Below are positions 11,873 to 21,835 of a stretch of 34,490 bases of DNA, piece by piece; position 1 is the stretch's first letter, and every line of letters begins with the position of its first letter. The position numbers and the translations under genes were made by a program. Below the pieces are notes generated by a model that saw only the letters and a program-made list of their open reading frames with translations, made no database searches and was not told where the DNA came from. Source of the DNA: Saccoglossus kowalevskii (lineage: Eukaryota; Hemichordata; Enteropneusta; Harrimaniidae); assembly GCF_000003605.2 (NCBI RefSeq), contig NW_003121417.1, forward strand, positions 117,497 through 151,986, given 5' to 3'.

Positions 11873-12763
11873 AATATATTGTAGTGAAGATAACTATACG
11901 TGATACACAGAGCAATGCTTAAGATTTCAATCACAATGACATCTGAATGTTATTGTGATTGGTTGACTTTGAGAAAAAATACATAATAGATTATGTGCTG
12001 CATATATTCATATACATTTGTTATTGTCCTAAATACGTATGGTTGGCGCATATCACTACGCAGCGTCTTTAAATTAATTTGCTTTAGAAGTTCAAAAGAT
12101 TGTCTTCACCTTCTTATGATAATTATTATTGCCCGCTTCTTGTGTTTTTAGATTATATTTTTTTCGAGATTTTCTGTGGATACCGTAATTATCTTCTACG
12201 ACAAGCGAGTTGATATAACCTTCACCTACGTGCAATAACTGATTCGATGTTTTCCCACTTAGCATGTGTTCCTCTGTCGAGGGTGAATCGTATGCCTGTT
12301 TTCATGAATTAACCAACGTATACGTCTTGTTTAAGTTACTAATGCATATATGTATAGCAGAGGTAATATGTTTACTTTAGAATAAAGAAGTGATTCATAT
12401 CGATTGCAAGCGACCTTGACATTTCTCACAATGTTGACTTCGATAAAAAAAATTTGATTCAAGAGGGGATCATAATAGAAGAGTTTAATTGCCATGTTGT
12501 AATGTTGTACGATACGTATTATGCTGATGGATGGATTAGTAATAGTCACATGGTGAAATGTTTCAGTACTAGTTAACAGATACACGGAGAAGCAATGGAA
12601 CGTATATAATAGACTAACATACATGTAAACACTAAATTCTTTTGTTACTGATATGGTATATATGATAATATATATACGCGTATATATTGTCTTGTTTATT
12701 TTCATGCACTAGTTCAACACAGACAACAGTTTTCAAATATTTTCTTTTTTTTTCTGACAGGTG
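11873..12763. other. AT-rich DNA without a supportable gene
   Basis: The longest frame is 124 codons on the minus strand (12331-12705). It is Ile/Tyr-rich, as expected from AT-rich sequence, and shows no domain. A perfect 18-bp palindrome (ATATATACGCGTATATAT) lies at 12670-12687; the AT background makes it unremarkable. Confidence 0.5.
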
Positions 12764-13008
12764 CAGCTGTAGCGGGAATGTTACGCAGCCCTTAGGACAC
12801 GTTTTTGACCAAGAAATTCATCAAGTTTCCTGACCTCGGTTGTTTTCTGTTAAAGGCTTTGAAAGCTTTGCTAGCATCCATCTTTGGTTTTATCAGAGAT
12901 GTGGCCGGAAGGCAAATTGTGTGTAAGGATATTGAACTGACAATCATCTTCATAGGGGAAGATAGCCAGCTGTATTATTCAAGGTTTGGTATACTATTTG
13001 CACTGTGA
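12764..13008 (+). other. Possible exon after a strong acceptor, unknown product
   Basis: A long pyrimidine tract ending in TTCTGACAG (about 12742-12761) is a textbook splice acceptor. It is followed by sequence less AT-rich than its surroundings. One frame (12805-13005) stays open for 67 codons with an internal hydrophobic stretch (CFLLKALKALLASIFGFI). Another frame directly after the acceptor reads CSCSGNVTQPLGHVFDQE before a stop. Neither is recognised. It may be an exon of a flanking gene or of an older element into which the P-like transposon inserted. Confidence 0.2.
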
Positions 13009-13121
13009 CACTAACATTTTTCAGTGTGCATCACCAAGAAACAAAAATCTTCAGGTCGATCGCGAGAAGAAAGTACTGAAACCAGCTTATTCAATTGTCT
13101 TGAATAATGAAGTTAGTTTGC

Positions 13122-13158
13122 CCAAAGACACTAGAAAAAGAGGAACGTGCAACTGCGG
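13122..13158 (+). repeat. Left terminal inverted repeat
   Basis: This is identical to the reverse complement of 17420-17456 for the first 19 bases and matches about 33 of 37 overall. It overlaps a chance open frame that runs in from 12986. Confidence 0.6.
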
Positions 13159-13310
13159 TGTTTTCATTGATCTCATGTATGTTGGTAACCGTTAAAAGAA
13201 TTAAAATAACGGGTTGAAAATCTGGTTGGACATCCTGTCACTATTTAATCCGGCCCCTGTCTTTGCAATGACGTCAGAAAAAGTCTTTAAATCCTACAGA
13301 ATCCCGCGTT

Positions 13311-13358
13311 AACTCTTGTTTTCAAAAAAAAAAAAAAAAAAAAACTCTTGTTTTCACA
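13311..13358. repeat. A(21) tract flanked by a 13-bp direct duplication
   Basis: AACTCTTGTTTTC occurs immediately before and immediately after a run of about 21 A. This is the structure left by an insertion with target-site duplication whose body is only a poly(A) tail. It could also arise by slippage or as an assembly artefact. It sits in the 5' leader region of the plus-strand gene of the transposon. Confidence 0.6.
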
Positions 13359-13393
13359 GTGTGATTATGCAAAAGAGCACGATTATTTACAAA

Positions 13394-14420
13394 ATGGCGT
13401 CCTTTTCGAAAGAAGTGTGTGGCGGTACTTGTGGAGAATTTAATGACATTTTTAAAGATTTGAATGGCTTTCATGAGTGTGATTGGAGTAATTCAGAAGA
13501 ATCAGACGATGATAGCGATACTGATGACGACGAAATTACCGATATACACAGCAAAATATTGCATCCTACACAGCAAAACATTGTCTGGTGTTGCTGAGAC
13601 AATGGATGCAGTAACACAATTGCTTAAGGAAGTCCGTAAAATTGAAGAAGTGATAAAATCTGTTGTTATTGTTTTATGGCCAGCAATAACTGCTGGTGAC
13701 AATGTATGTCTTCGCAACAGTCATACAGAGGCAATGTGCAATGCATTTCATCGTGTAAGGTTGTCATCAGAATTAAGACAGAACATAAAATTGCTGCTTA
13801 GAAAAGTAAATGCCCCAGAATCTACAGTTGTATTAATGGGTATTGCCAGAGTCCTTTTTGAAACATTATTGCTAAGATGTAAAAAATGTGTATTAGATGG
13901 TAACAGTGAGGCCATCAAAGTTGAAGAGTTGAGATATGCCTGTGGTTATATACCAATGGCTTTGTCAAAACAGCTTCTCAGCAACGTCGTTATAGTCATG
14001 TCTTCCAACCGATGCTTCAAACACTATCAAAAACGAAGACAACTTGAATAGAATCACCAACATTTCTTAACTATACTACCGAGTGGGTCAACAAAGAAAA
14101 TCGCGGTGGCCTTTTCCCAATCAATACAAGGCGTATATTTTGTTTCTAAGAGTAGAACACTTTATTCGCGTATATCTTCATTCTGGACAAAGTGAATCTA
14201 TCCATATCTGTTACAGCATTAGCTGACCGAGTTGCTCTGACATATTGGCCATAATTAGCCCCCAATTTGAATGATGAACAGCACGTAAACTCATTGAAGA
14301 ACATAAAACAAAGCAAAAGAAGACGCACCATAAGGTCATTCGAAAAGAACTCAAAGAACTTGCTTCATGATTTTTATTTAATTTTATTCTGAATTGTGTG
14401 TGCAACTCATTATTTGCAGA
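13394..14420 (+). pseudogene. Decayed transposon-associated ORF of an unnamed invertebrate family
   Basis: Translation from the ATG at 13394 (AAAATGGCG) gives MASFSKEVCGGTCGEF..., then a Ser/Asp/Glu-rich acidic stretch (about residues 35-55), and stops at 13597. The continuation is one frame over (about 13590-14051): a helical region, then LRYACGYIPMALSKQLL. After another shift comes EWVNKENRGGLFPIN (about 14070-14120), then an ALADRVALTYW segment and a Lys-rich tail ending near 14368. The order of a (K/R)Y-x-x-GY(V/I)P motif then NRGGLF is one I associate from memory with uncharacterised proteins of cnidarian and other invertebrate genomes. I know no function. AATAAA at 14492 would fit its 3' end. 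At least two frameshifts and two stops break it. It is convergent with the transposase. Confidence 0.5.
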
Positions 14421-14491
14421 TGGTACATATCTGTTAGTGTTGTGGGTGGGTGGATGGGTTTGTTGGGGCGGGGCTAAGTTACCATTTTATC

Positions 14492-14497
14492 AATAAA
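14492..14497 (+). terminator. AATAAA poly(A) signal candidate
   Basis: AATAAA follows the plus-strand transposon gene by roughly 120 bases and precedes the convergent transposase remnant, so its placement suits a 3' end. The hexamer is common in AT-rich DNA. Confidence 0.3.
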
Positions 14498-14719
14498 GTG
14501 CAATCCCACTGAAATTCCAAACTGAGGGTTTCTATACCCTTTTAGTTATAAAATAAGGGCACAGAGAAAAAGAAATCGGGTAAATTTGATAAATGACTTT
14601 AATCCAATTTTGCCAATACCTCAGGATGTAAAGAAATGCCCCAATCTACCAATTTTAAAGTGTGACTACCCTCTTCAGCATTGTATTTAAAAATATATAA
14701 TGCTACCCAACTTTATCTT

Positions 14720-15560
14720 GTTTTTGGTTATTATCAATCAACAACATCAGCCACTTTTTTGGCTAATTGTTTGTCATAACAATTTACCCAAAACATTCTT
14801 TATTTAGTTGGGAAGTGAACAAGTGGTTACTCCAATCGCATTGTCACACCAGGAACCATGAAAGCCAGCATGTAATTTGCAACAGTTTTGGTTGATACTC
14901 AGTTTTCAACACTCTGCTCAAATTACATCAGTGAGTTTCCAAAGTCCCCAATATTAACAAAACCGACCAGAGCACCTGTTTTCTTCTGAAACACCAAATC
15001 TGCTTTAATTCGTAACTCGTCATGCAAAAGTACTAAATACTTCTGGTGATCATCCAGTTGTGGAAAGTTTGATTCTCTGTACAGCTGCTCAAATGTTGCT
15101 GCTGTAAATCCAGTAGTTGGTTTAGTCCACTGAGTGTAGTCTACCAGAATTCTCTCTCTTGGGAGTTCCAGTACACCAGATTCTCTCAATGTCCTATAAG
15201 CAGCACTTGAGCGCAACTTCAGATTAAGGCACCACTTTATGAACATTGGGTGCCGACGATGGCCTCTTTTATCTTCACACTGCAGTGCTGCTTTCTGTTG
15301 TTGCCAAAACAGACTGCGAAATTATTCCTCTGTGTCGTCATAATCTTTTACAATCTGGTGAATGCCTTCATAGGTTTTGTCATCTAAATACACTCCTTCT
15401 TCCTGAATTGTCTTCTGTAGCTTACTCCTCAGTCTCTTCTCAGCTGCTTCAGCTCATCGTTTTGCCTTTATGTTTTTTGTTCGATGGTATGGTTCTTTGG
15501 TGCTTAAGGATGTCAGCGGTACACTACTGCTTGGATCAGTACTTTAAATCACACTAGTGA
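14720..15560 (-). pseudogene. P-element-type transposase (THAP9-like core), decayed
   Basis: Reading the minus strand, a Lys/Glu-rich segment with RLRSKLQKTIQEEGV (about 15440) is followed by a stop, then FRSLFWQQQKAAL. The longest open part (15246-14923) has FIKWCLNLKLRSSAAYRTLR, then SGVLELPRERILVDYTQW, LLHDELRIKADLVFQKKTGA and LVGFVNIGDFGNSL. These match the conserved core of P-superfamily transposases, from the pre-catalytic helices into the RNase H-like fold. The D-E in LLHDELRI is the expected first catalytic acidic site. Downstream, after stops, VANYMLAFMVPGV and PLVHFPTK continue the family pattern to about 14800. At least four in-frame stops show it is dead. No THAP zinc-binding domain and no C-terminal part of the catalytic domain are visible. 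Confidence 0.75.
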
Positions 15561-16200
15561 TCTTCCTTTTTCTGTCATTTGTTACAATGGCATGTAAACA
15601 GTTTCGAAATTTTAACCTCCTATGTACAATCTATCTGCTTGACATACTTGGAGACTTGCGACTCTTTATTAATGCCTACTTCAATATACAGAAAGCACTT
15701 GACTGATTTACTCATCTGTCAGGTAACACACATGACTCAAGCAACATCACCATGACCAAACTCCATGAGTATAGGCACTGTGGGAAGAACAAATGTTGCT
15801 GAATCCTTATAATGTTGCCAGTACGTGGGAGTGGCATTCATTATAGGGTTGTGCAGCATGTCTGAAGCGGGGTCTGAAGATGATGGAGTACTGTTAGTGT
15901 TCACTGCCCATAGAGTGGCATTGATTCTGTGAGAGTTAATATATGCATTCCCTGCCTTTGTAGCATGACTGGTGAGAATGGATTACTGGTGGCACCTGAT
16001 ACAGAGATTGAGCATATTGTCCTTGCAGCTTCCATGTCATCCATAAGCGAGGCAGAGTTACCTCTGCTGACATCAACCTCCATACCTTCTTGGATGACTA
16101 TAGAAGAACTTGATATCTTCAACTTTTTTGTTTTGCCCTTTTCTACCCTTTTTTCTGGTAATTCTTCCTATACTTTCCAATGCCATATTTATAAGGCATA
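15561..16200 (-). pseudogene. Possible upstream coding remnant of the transposon
   Basis: Minus-strand frames upstream of the transposase core stay open in pieces. 16122-15901 encodes a Ser-rich, acidic stretch beginning MKISSSSIVIQEGMEVDV. An overlapping frame continues to about 15740 with NSTPSSSDPASDMLHNP and ends FGHGDVA before a stop. P transposases often have a low-complexity linker between the DNA-binding domain and the core, and this may be that linker. No zinc-coordinating pattern was found, so the link is inferred from position. Confidence 0.3.
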
Positions 16201-16439
16201 GCTACACACAAATACAGACAGACACAGTAAATATAAAAGGTATATGCAACACTAAACAAACAGGATATCAAACAGCTTGACATGCTTATGATCAGATAAA
16301 TAATAAAATCAATTATAAAAAATAAGGTATATTTTAAAGTCTATTTTAGTTTTCATGTTAACAAATTTCACTTGTTACCAAGTCATATTATTTGATGCCA
16401 ACCAAGATATGTACAGGTGGTGGCTATAGTGTTCTCAAA

Positions 16440-17110
16440 ATCATGCTAACAACGAGATAGATCAAGGCAACAGTGAATAATCAAAACTAATATAAACATG
16501 CATTTGCCATTAAATTACAAATGGCAAATCGGTCTAACAACAATGACATGGAATCACAACAATCGGCCATTTTGTTTTCATGTTTAAAATTTGGAGAGTC
16601 AAACAGAATTATGTATAAATATGTCAAAAGGTTCACACAAATGTACTAGAGCAACAGTAAATGAGTAATACCAACTAAAATGAGCACTTAGCATCCAATT
16701 ACAAAAACGGTGTTCTCCAAATCGGACTAACAACGACGGCATGTAAGCACAACAATCGGCCATTTTGTTTTAACGTTTAAAATTCGGAGAGTCAAACAGA
16801 AATACAAACCTCGAGTTAAAAAATGTCAAAAGGCGCACAAAAATGTGCCAGGGCAACAGTAAATAAGTAATAACAACTAAAATGAGCACTTAGCATTTAA
16901 TTACAAAAAACAGTGTTCTCCAAAATCGGGCTAACAATGCCGTCATAAAATAACAACAATCGGCCATTTTCTTGTTATGTCTACAGTCCTGATGAGTACT
17001 AAAATACAAAATACGAGCTAACAACATGCCCACTAAAACGTGCTAGGGCAACGGTAAATGTATAGTACCAACCAAAACACATTTTTAACACCATGTTAAC
17101 AACATTGTAT
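16440..17110. repeat. Tandem array, about 3.5 units of 190-205 bp
   Basis: AATCGGCCATTTTGTTTT-like words start at 16561, 16753 and 16958 (spacings 192 and 205). GGCAACAGTAAAT-like words start near 16467, 16650, 16853 and 17047. Units also share CTAACAACNA and AAAATGAGCACTTAGCAT. Divergence between units is appreciable. The array lies about 300 bp inside the right terminal repeat, where subterminal transposase-binding repeats occur in some DNA transposons. Confidence 0.7.
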
Positions 17111-17419
17111 TCTCCAAAACAGGTAGGATGACAGACAAAAACTGCGTAACAAACATTCATTAACTACCTTACAACTGTTGAATTAAATACCGGATCATTT
17201 ACACAACACTCACCTGGTCAGAATTTACTTGAACGTTGATACCAACAAGACTTCTTTAATATTGGTGATTTGAATGAAAAAAAACAACAGCTGAGAATCG
17301 ATTTGAGCACTGTTGATAACAACGCATTCGAGATGGCAACTGACGTGCTGGCGGTGATAATCACTAATGAATACCAAGGGACGTTGCTCGTGACTTCCTT
17401 CCCAATCCTTTGATCTTTG

Positions 17420-17456
17420 CCGCTGTTACACGTCCCACTTTTTCTAGTGTCTTTGG
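17420..17456 (-). repeat. Right terminal inverted repeat
   Basis: This pairs with 13122-13158. TTTGC follows at 17457-17461 and also precedes the left repeat. Confidence 0.6.
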
Positions 17457-17461
17457 TTTGC

Positions 17462-19014
17462 AAGTCAAAGTCGTGGTTTAGGCGACATTTATTCAATAAC
17501 CTATTTCACTGTATCTAACCTAGCACACGGTTAATTGGGAACTCCCATATGAATAACATCAATCTTTTCAGTTTCAGTTTTCAATAATTGTTTAAAAACA
17601 TTTCAGAACTAGGTTTGTGCAAAAGTAGAATATTTGTTCATTAAGCGTTTAAATCATTGAGCGTTGTCATAGTTTGTGAGATTTAATAAGCATCACCAGA
17701 TTGTACTCCTAATTATTTTGGTCATTGACGTTGAAGAAAAATACCTAAATAACAGTCTGATATTTGTCATTTGTTATAAAAAAAAACTCAAATTCACCAA
17801 TTACTGGATACATGCATAACAAGATGACACAAGTTAAACAAAATTCTTGAAAAACATTCGTTGTATTCGTTTATGGTTTCAGTTTTCAATTGTTCGTGTA
17901 ACATTTGCAACCATTCGTTTTTACTTTCTTTTTCAAATTCAAATGGATAGATTGTAATTTTGAATTCGGGTGATTGCGTGTATATTTAAACTGTATCTAG
18001 TCAAAGAAACACTTCTCCTACATTTGTGCGAGTATTTATTAGTTGTTTACAATTTATATTCTTTTACACTATCTAAAACTCATTTTGATAAAGTAGATAA
18101 GTTTTATTAGCACTAAGCGTAAAATGTGAACACACAATACATATATTTATATGTACACCTATATATATATTATAAAATTATGTTTACTGGATTTAGATTT
18201 GGTAGACACAGCACAGCAAGACTTATTATATTGTTCCAATAGACTAGACGAATAGATTATTGTTACGTTTTTCGCAAGGGCTAAGAAACATACAAACTAA
18301 ATTTGACCTGTCTTTTAAACCTATACTCAACCCCTAGAATGGCCTAACGCGGTGTGCGCGAACGCTTAGCTTCAGATGAGCACCAATAACACCATTGTAT
18401 TCAATGTTCATTTGGAAGATTTACTATTATTATACACCTGTCATCGTAACGCCATAAGTTACAGCGTGCCGTAATTTTACGGAATATTTTCATCCTACCA
18501 TATTAGGAAATGCGAATGCCAAATATGGAATGATTACGCAGACAGCACGCCGCATGTCGGTCGATACTCCAACTGTACTGTCTTCGTGCATACTTTGAGG
18601 TGTCTTCGTAATAACCTCATATTATTTTCATAACTATTCATTTTGGTTGTTCATTTCCGACATGGTATTCAACGCGGTACACCCAGAGACATTATTCCCG
18701 GGGGAAAATATTGGACTAAGGATAAGACTCTGCACTTTCTGAATATGCATGGTTGTTGTTTTATATAGAAATAACATGTATACCTACCCGGTTACTGTAC
18801 TTTTTCTTAGCCCGTGGTAACAGCTGTTTCCTCCTGTACGTCACCGCAATCGAATCTAACTGACATGCAGGATATGAGCTCAAATCTTAGACTGCACTGG
18901 GTGCCGCCTGAAATTAAACTTGTTGAATTTAGATTGGGTAGATACAACCCAACATGATGGAATATACTGTGCGCAATGAAAAAAAAGACGAGGCAATATC
19001 GGCCAAGATTTAAA
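17462..19014. other. AT-rich DNA without a supportable gene
   Basis: No gene is seen. Short related words (GATTTAGATTTGGTAGACAC at about 18190 and AATTTAGATTGGGTAGATAC at about 18925) suggest very old repeats. (TA)n-rich stretches occur near 18155-18180. Confidence 0.5.
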
Positions 19015-19759
19015 AATATGAGGTGGTATTTGTAGAATGTAGATTTAGTAGTCAGGCCAGCAATATTGCCTGGTATTGTTTTAACAATACCTAAAAAAAT
19101 ACAGATTTATAAGCAAAACATATTGTGGAACAATTATGTTGACAAATTCAGCAATCTTCTGTATAGAATAGTTGTCCAGTAAACCAATATCCTATGAAAG
19201 AAAAAGAAAAAAATACAGTCCAGTGTGTTTTCATTAAAACTAACTGGCATATTTCATTGACATGCAGTAGAACATTTTATTTGTGGCATATACAATACAG
19301 GGCTGCGTAAAGTCCAACAAACATCGTTAGTTAAACAAAACAATAAACCAACTAAATGCAACGATTTCAATCAGAACTAACGGGTGATGTTGATTATTGT
19401 GACAACGGAAGAGAAGACTGAATCGCGAAGGTCCAGATTTGATATTATGTAAAACTAACGAAACACGGATTTATAAGGAAATCATAATTTATGTAGAACT
19501 ACTCGATAAACAATGTAACAAAGTATGTGAAGATATATATATATATTGGCAAATTCACCAACCTTGAGCAAGAATAGCAAATAGTAAACCAATATGAAAA
19601 GGAAATTTAATTGCATTGTCTAATGTGTTTTGATTAAAAACATCTTGCAATATTTCATTGACAAGAATATTTAATTACATTTTATATAAGAAATGAACAA
19701 TACACTGCTTAATTGAACAAAACAATAAACCAACATGCAATGTGATATCAATCATAACT
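19015..19759. repeat. Diverged tandem duplication, about 365-405 bp unit
   Basis: Two diverged halves share, in order, GGATTTATAAG (near 19103 and 19468), GTAAACCAATAT (19178 and 19585), TATTTCATTGACA (about 19250 and 19655) and AACAAAACAATAAACCAAC (19336 and 19716). The offset shrinks from about 407 to 380, indicating indels. It is non-coding. Confidence 0.5.
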
Positions 19760-20575
19760 GGGGGAGGGGGGGGGGTAATTTTCAAGTCATTTCTAAAAGC
19801 TGAACCCTTCTATATTGATTTCGATAAACACCTGGATATGATATGATATGATAAGATATGATATGACAGCACTGATTCCTCTTGCTTCCGTTTAATTATA
19901 CAATAAATCAGACAACCTGTGTTCCGTCATATTGGACAAAGCAGAAGCCAGTGGGAGACATGACTTAAATTACAGGAAAAATATTGTTGGAAATTGAAAA
20001 AAACAATCAATCAACCAATCAGAAACACCAGACGTATTTAATATTGTCTTGAAAAGGGAATACGATTATAAGGGCATTTTAGCTCATTATTCTGTGAAAA
20101 AGACATTGACATATTTCCTATACTGATCAAGGTAAAAATACTAAAACGTGCACACTTTTCAAAGACAGAAATATTCACTTTACATAAACAGGCAGTCACT
20201 TACATACCTTCACCATGGAAGGTTTTGGCAGTGAAGAATTGGCCTGAAAAACAATCATCAAATTTTGCCATTGGAAACCTTAACTTGAAAGAGAGTCTCA
20301 TTTACATATGCGAACTTTTACTCATTCCCAAGTGAGCCATATTTTGTCCATTTTGCAATTCACCAGTCCCATATCGATATCATATTTATTTAATGAGCGT
20401 ATTAATTTAATTGTGAAACGGGTGTAATAAATCTGATGTCAAAGGTCACGAATACTGATTTTCTATTCTATTCTATTCTAGACTAGACATGTATCCATTC
20501 GCCCACACTCAAGTGAAAAAATCAAATAAATTGATCAGACATATTTATTATTTTTTTAACGCTACTCGTTTTTAT
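19760..20575 (+). repeat. Unit A of a four-copy dispersed repeat
   Basis: This shares long stretches with units B, C and D: the TGATTTCGATAAACACCTGG area, the CATATTGGACAAAGCAGAAG area, a splice-donor-like stretch, and the block ATATCGATATCATATTTATT followed by TAATGAGCGTATTAATTTAA. All four units have the same orientation. Unit A starts at a G-rich run and holds an expanded (GATAT)n at 19835-19866 and (TTCTA)4 at 20461-20480. No convincing open frame spans it. Confidence 0.75.
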
Positions 20576-20672
20576 GCGGATTTAGACGAGAATCGATAGC
20601 ATTTTTTAAAACAAATCAATAATACAATTTACTGATCAAGTGTTACCACTAACATGACTGTAGTCTAAATAT

Positions 20673-20772
20673 TTAAAATGTGGGCGTCGCGCCGCGTCTA
20701 GGAACTCATAATGACGTACACAACGCGTGTACAATGCATTTTTTGTTCACTTTAAATTCGAACACGCATCAA
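20673..20772 (-). repeat. CpG-rich TTAA repeat copy (truncated)
   Basis: TTTAAAATGTGGGCGTCGCG at the left is followed by ACTCATAATGACGTACAC and AACGCGTGTACAATGCATT, then AAATTCGAACACG. This is collinear with the reverse complement of 6996-7130. The second inverted end is missing or too diverged to see. Confidence 0.55.
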
Positions 20773-21043
20773 CATGTTATAGCAAAACATTAGAAAGCAA
20801 GATTTGCATAACATTTTGAAGTAATCTGCAGGTTTCTCGGAAGAAATCAGTGAGCACTACGGCTGAGAAAACTAATTCCGTATATCGGTAAGAATTGGGG
20901 GGGGGAATTAGAAACGAAAACGCTATTTTTCTGGACGAGCCACGTGTTGTCGTCACGGTTTTAATAAATGGTAAGTTGGTGACATTACATTTAAGAATTT
21001 CGTACAAGAACTATCTAATTGTAAATATGTGATTACCAGTAAT

Positions 21044-21755
21044 NNNNNNNNNNNNNNNNNNNNNNNNNNNNNNNNNNNNNNNNNNNNNNNNNNNNNNNNN
21101 NNNNNNNNNNNNNNNNNNNNNNNNNNNNNNNNNNNNNNNNNNNNNNNNNNNNNNNNNNNNNNNNNNNNNNNNNNNNNNNNNNNNNNNNNNNNNNNNNNNN
21201 NNNNNNNNNNNNNNNNNNNNNNNNNNNNNNNNNNNNNNNNNNNNNNNNNNNNNNNNNNNNNNNNNNNNNNNNNNNNNNNNNNNNNNNNNNNNNNNNNNNN
21301 NNNNNNNNNNNNNNNNNNNNNNNNNNNNNNNNNNNNNNNNNNNNNNNNNNNNNNNNNNNNNNNNNNNNNNNNNNNNNNNNNNNNNNNNNNNNNNNNNNNN
21401 NNNNNNNNNNNNNNNNNNNNNNNNNNNNNNNNNNNNNNNNNNNNNNNNNNNNNNNNNNNNNNNNNNNNNNNNNNNNNNNNNNNNNNNNNNNNNNNNNNNN
21501 NNNNNNNNNNNNNNNNNNNNNNNNNNNNNNNNNNNNNNNNNNNNNNNNNNNNNNNNNNNNNNNNNNNNNNNNNNNNNNNNNNNNNNNNNNNNNNNNNNNN
21601 NNNNNNNNNNNNNNNNNNNNNNNNNNNNNNNNNNNNNNNNNNNNNNNNNNNNNNNNNNNNNNNNNNNNNNNNNNNNNNNNNNNNNNNNNNNNNNNNNNNN
21701 NNNNNNNNNNNNNNNNNNNNNNNNNNNNNNNNNNNNNNNNNNNNNNNNNNNNNNN
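21044..21755. other. Assembly gap (712 N)
   Basis: This is a run of unresolved bases. A MITE-like repeat end directly abuts its right side, so the missing sequence probably includes the rest of that repeat. Confidence 0.98.
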
Positions 21756-21835
21756 GCTTGAATTAGCGAATCAGTTCTCTCGCTAAATTCGCGAAAAAGA
21801 CATGCTCGCGAAAAAGACATGTTTTATACAGTAGA
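21756..21835. mobile_element. MITE-like element, right end (copy 2, continues into gap)
   Basis: CTTGAATTAGCGAATCAGTT and the following 60 or so bases match 11802-11870 closely, down to GCGAAAAAGACATGTTTTA. This copy has an extra internal duplication of GCGAAAAAGACATG with a 17-bp period. The left part is lost in the gap. Confidence 0.65.

Larger units (their letters stand above)
13122..17456 (-). mobile_element. Candidate P-superfamily DNA transposon, two convergent decayed genes
   Basis: The ends are 37-bp inverted repeats with about four mismatches (13122-13158 and 17420-17456), both starting CCAAAGACACTAGAAAAAG. TTTGC lies immediately outside both ends (13117-13121 and 17457-17461), a possible 5-bp target-site duplication. 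P elements usually give 7-8 bp, so boundaries or classification need checking. Inside are a minus-strand P-type transposase remnant (about 14720-15560) and a plus-strand convergent remnant of an unnamed family (13394-14420). A tandem array lies near the right end (16440-17110). Both genes carry stops and frameshifts, so this copy is dead. The transposase and the terminal repeats could belong to different nested elements; I cannot exclude that. Confidence 0.55.

Noticed and set aside
12670..12687. 18-bp perfect palindrome ATATATACGCGTATATAT
   Set aside because: Built almost entirely from TA dinucleotides in AT-rich DNA; no further structure around it.
12331..12705. 124-codon minus-strand frame
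   Set aside because: Ile/Tyr/Thr-rich composition expected from AT-rich DNA, no motif, no splice or promoter support.
12986..13195. Apparent protein similarity between frames at 12986-13195 (plus) and 17218-17496 (minus), both reading KDTRK-x-GTCN-x-G
   Set aside because: The match coincides exactly with the inverted terminal repeats, so it is DNA-level repeat identity rather than two related proteins.
13464..13597. ATG at 13464 as a separate gene start
   Set aside because: The acidic N-terminus in the 13394 frame is more protein-like. The 13464 frame becomes plausible only after about 13590, so a frameshift in one gene explains both.
16440..17110. CRISPR-like array
   Set aside because: Units are about 200 bp and diverged throughout, with no short identical repeat and unique spacer pattern, and the context is eukaryotic.
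21011..21820. Open frames spanning the run of N on both strands (up to 269 codons)
   Set aside because: They exist only because unknown bases are not stops; the real sequence is missing.
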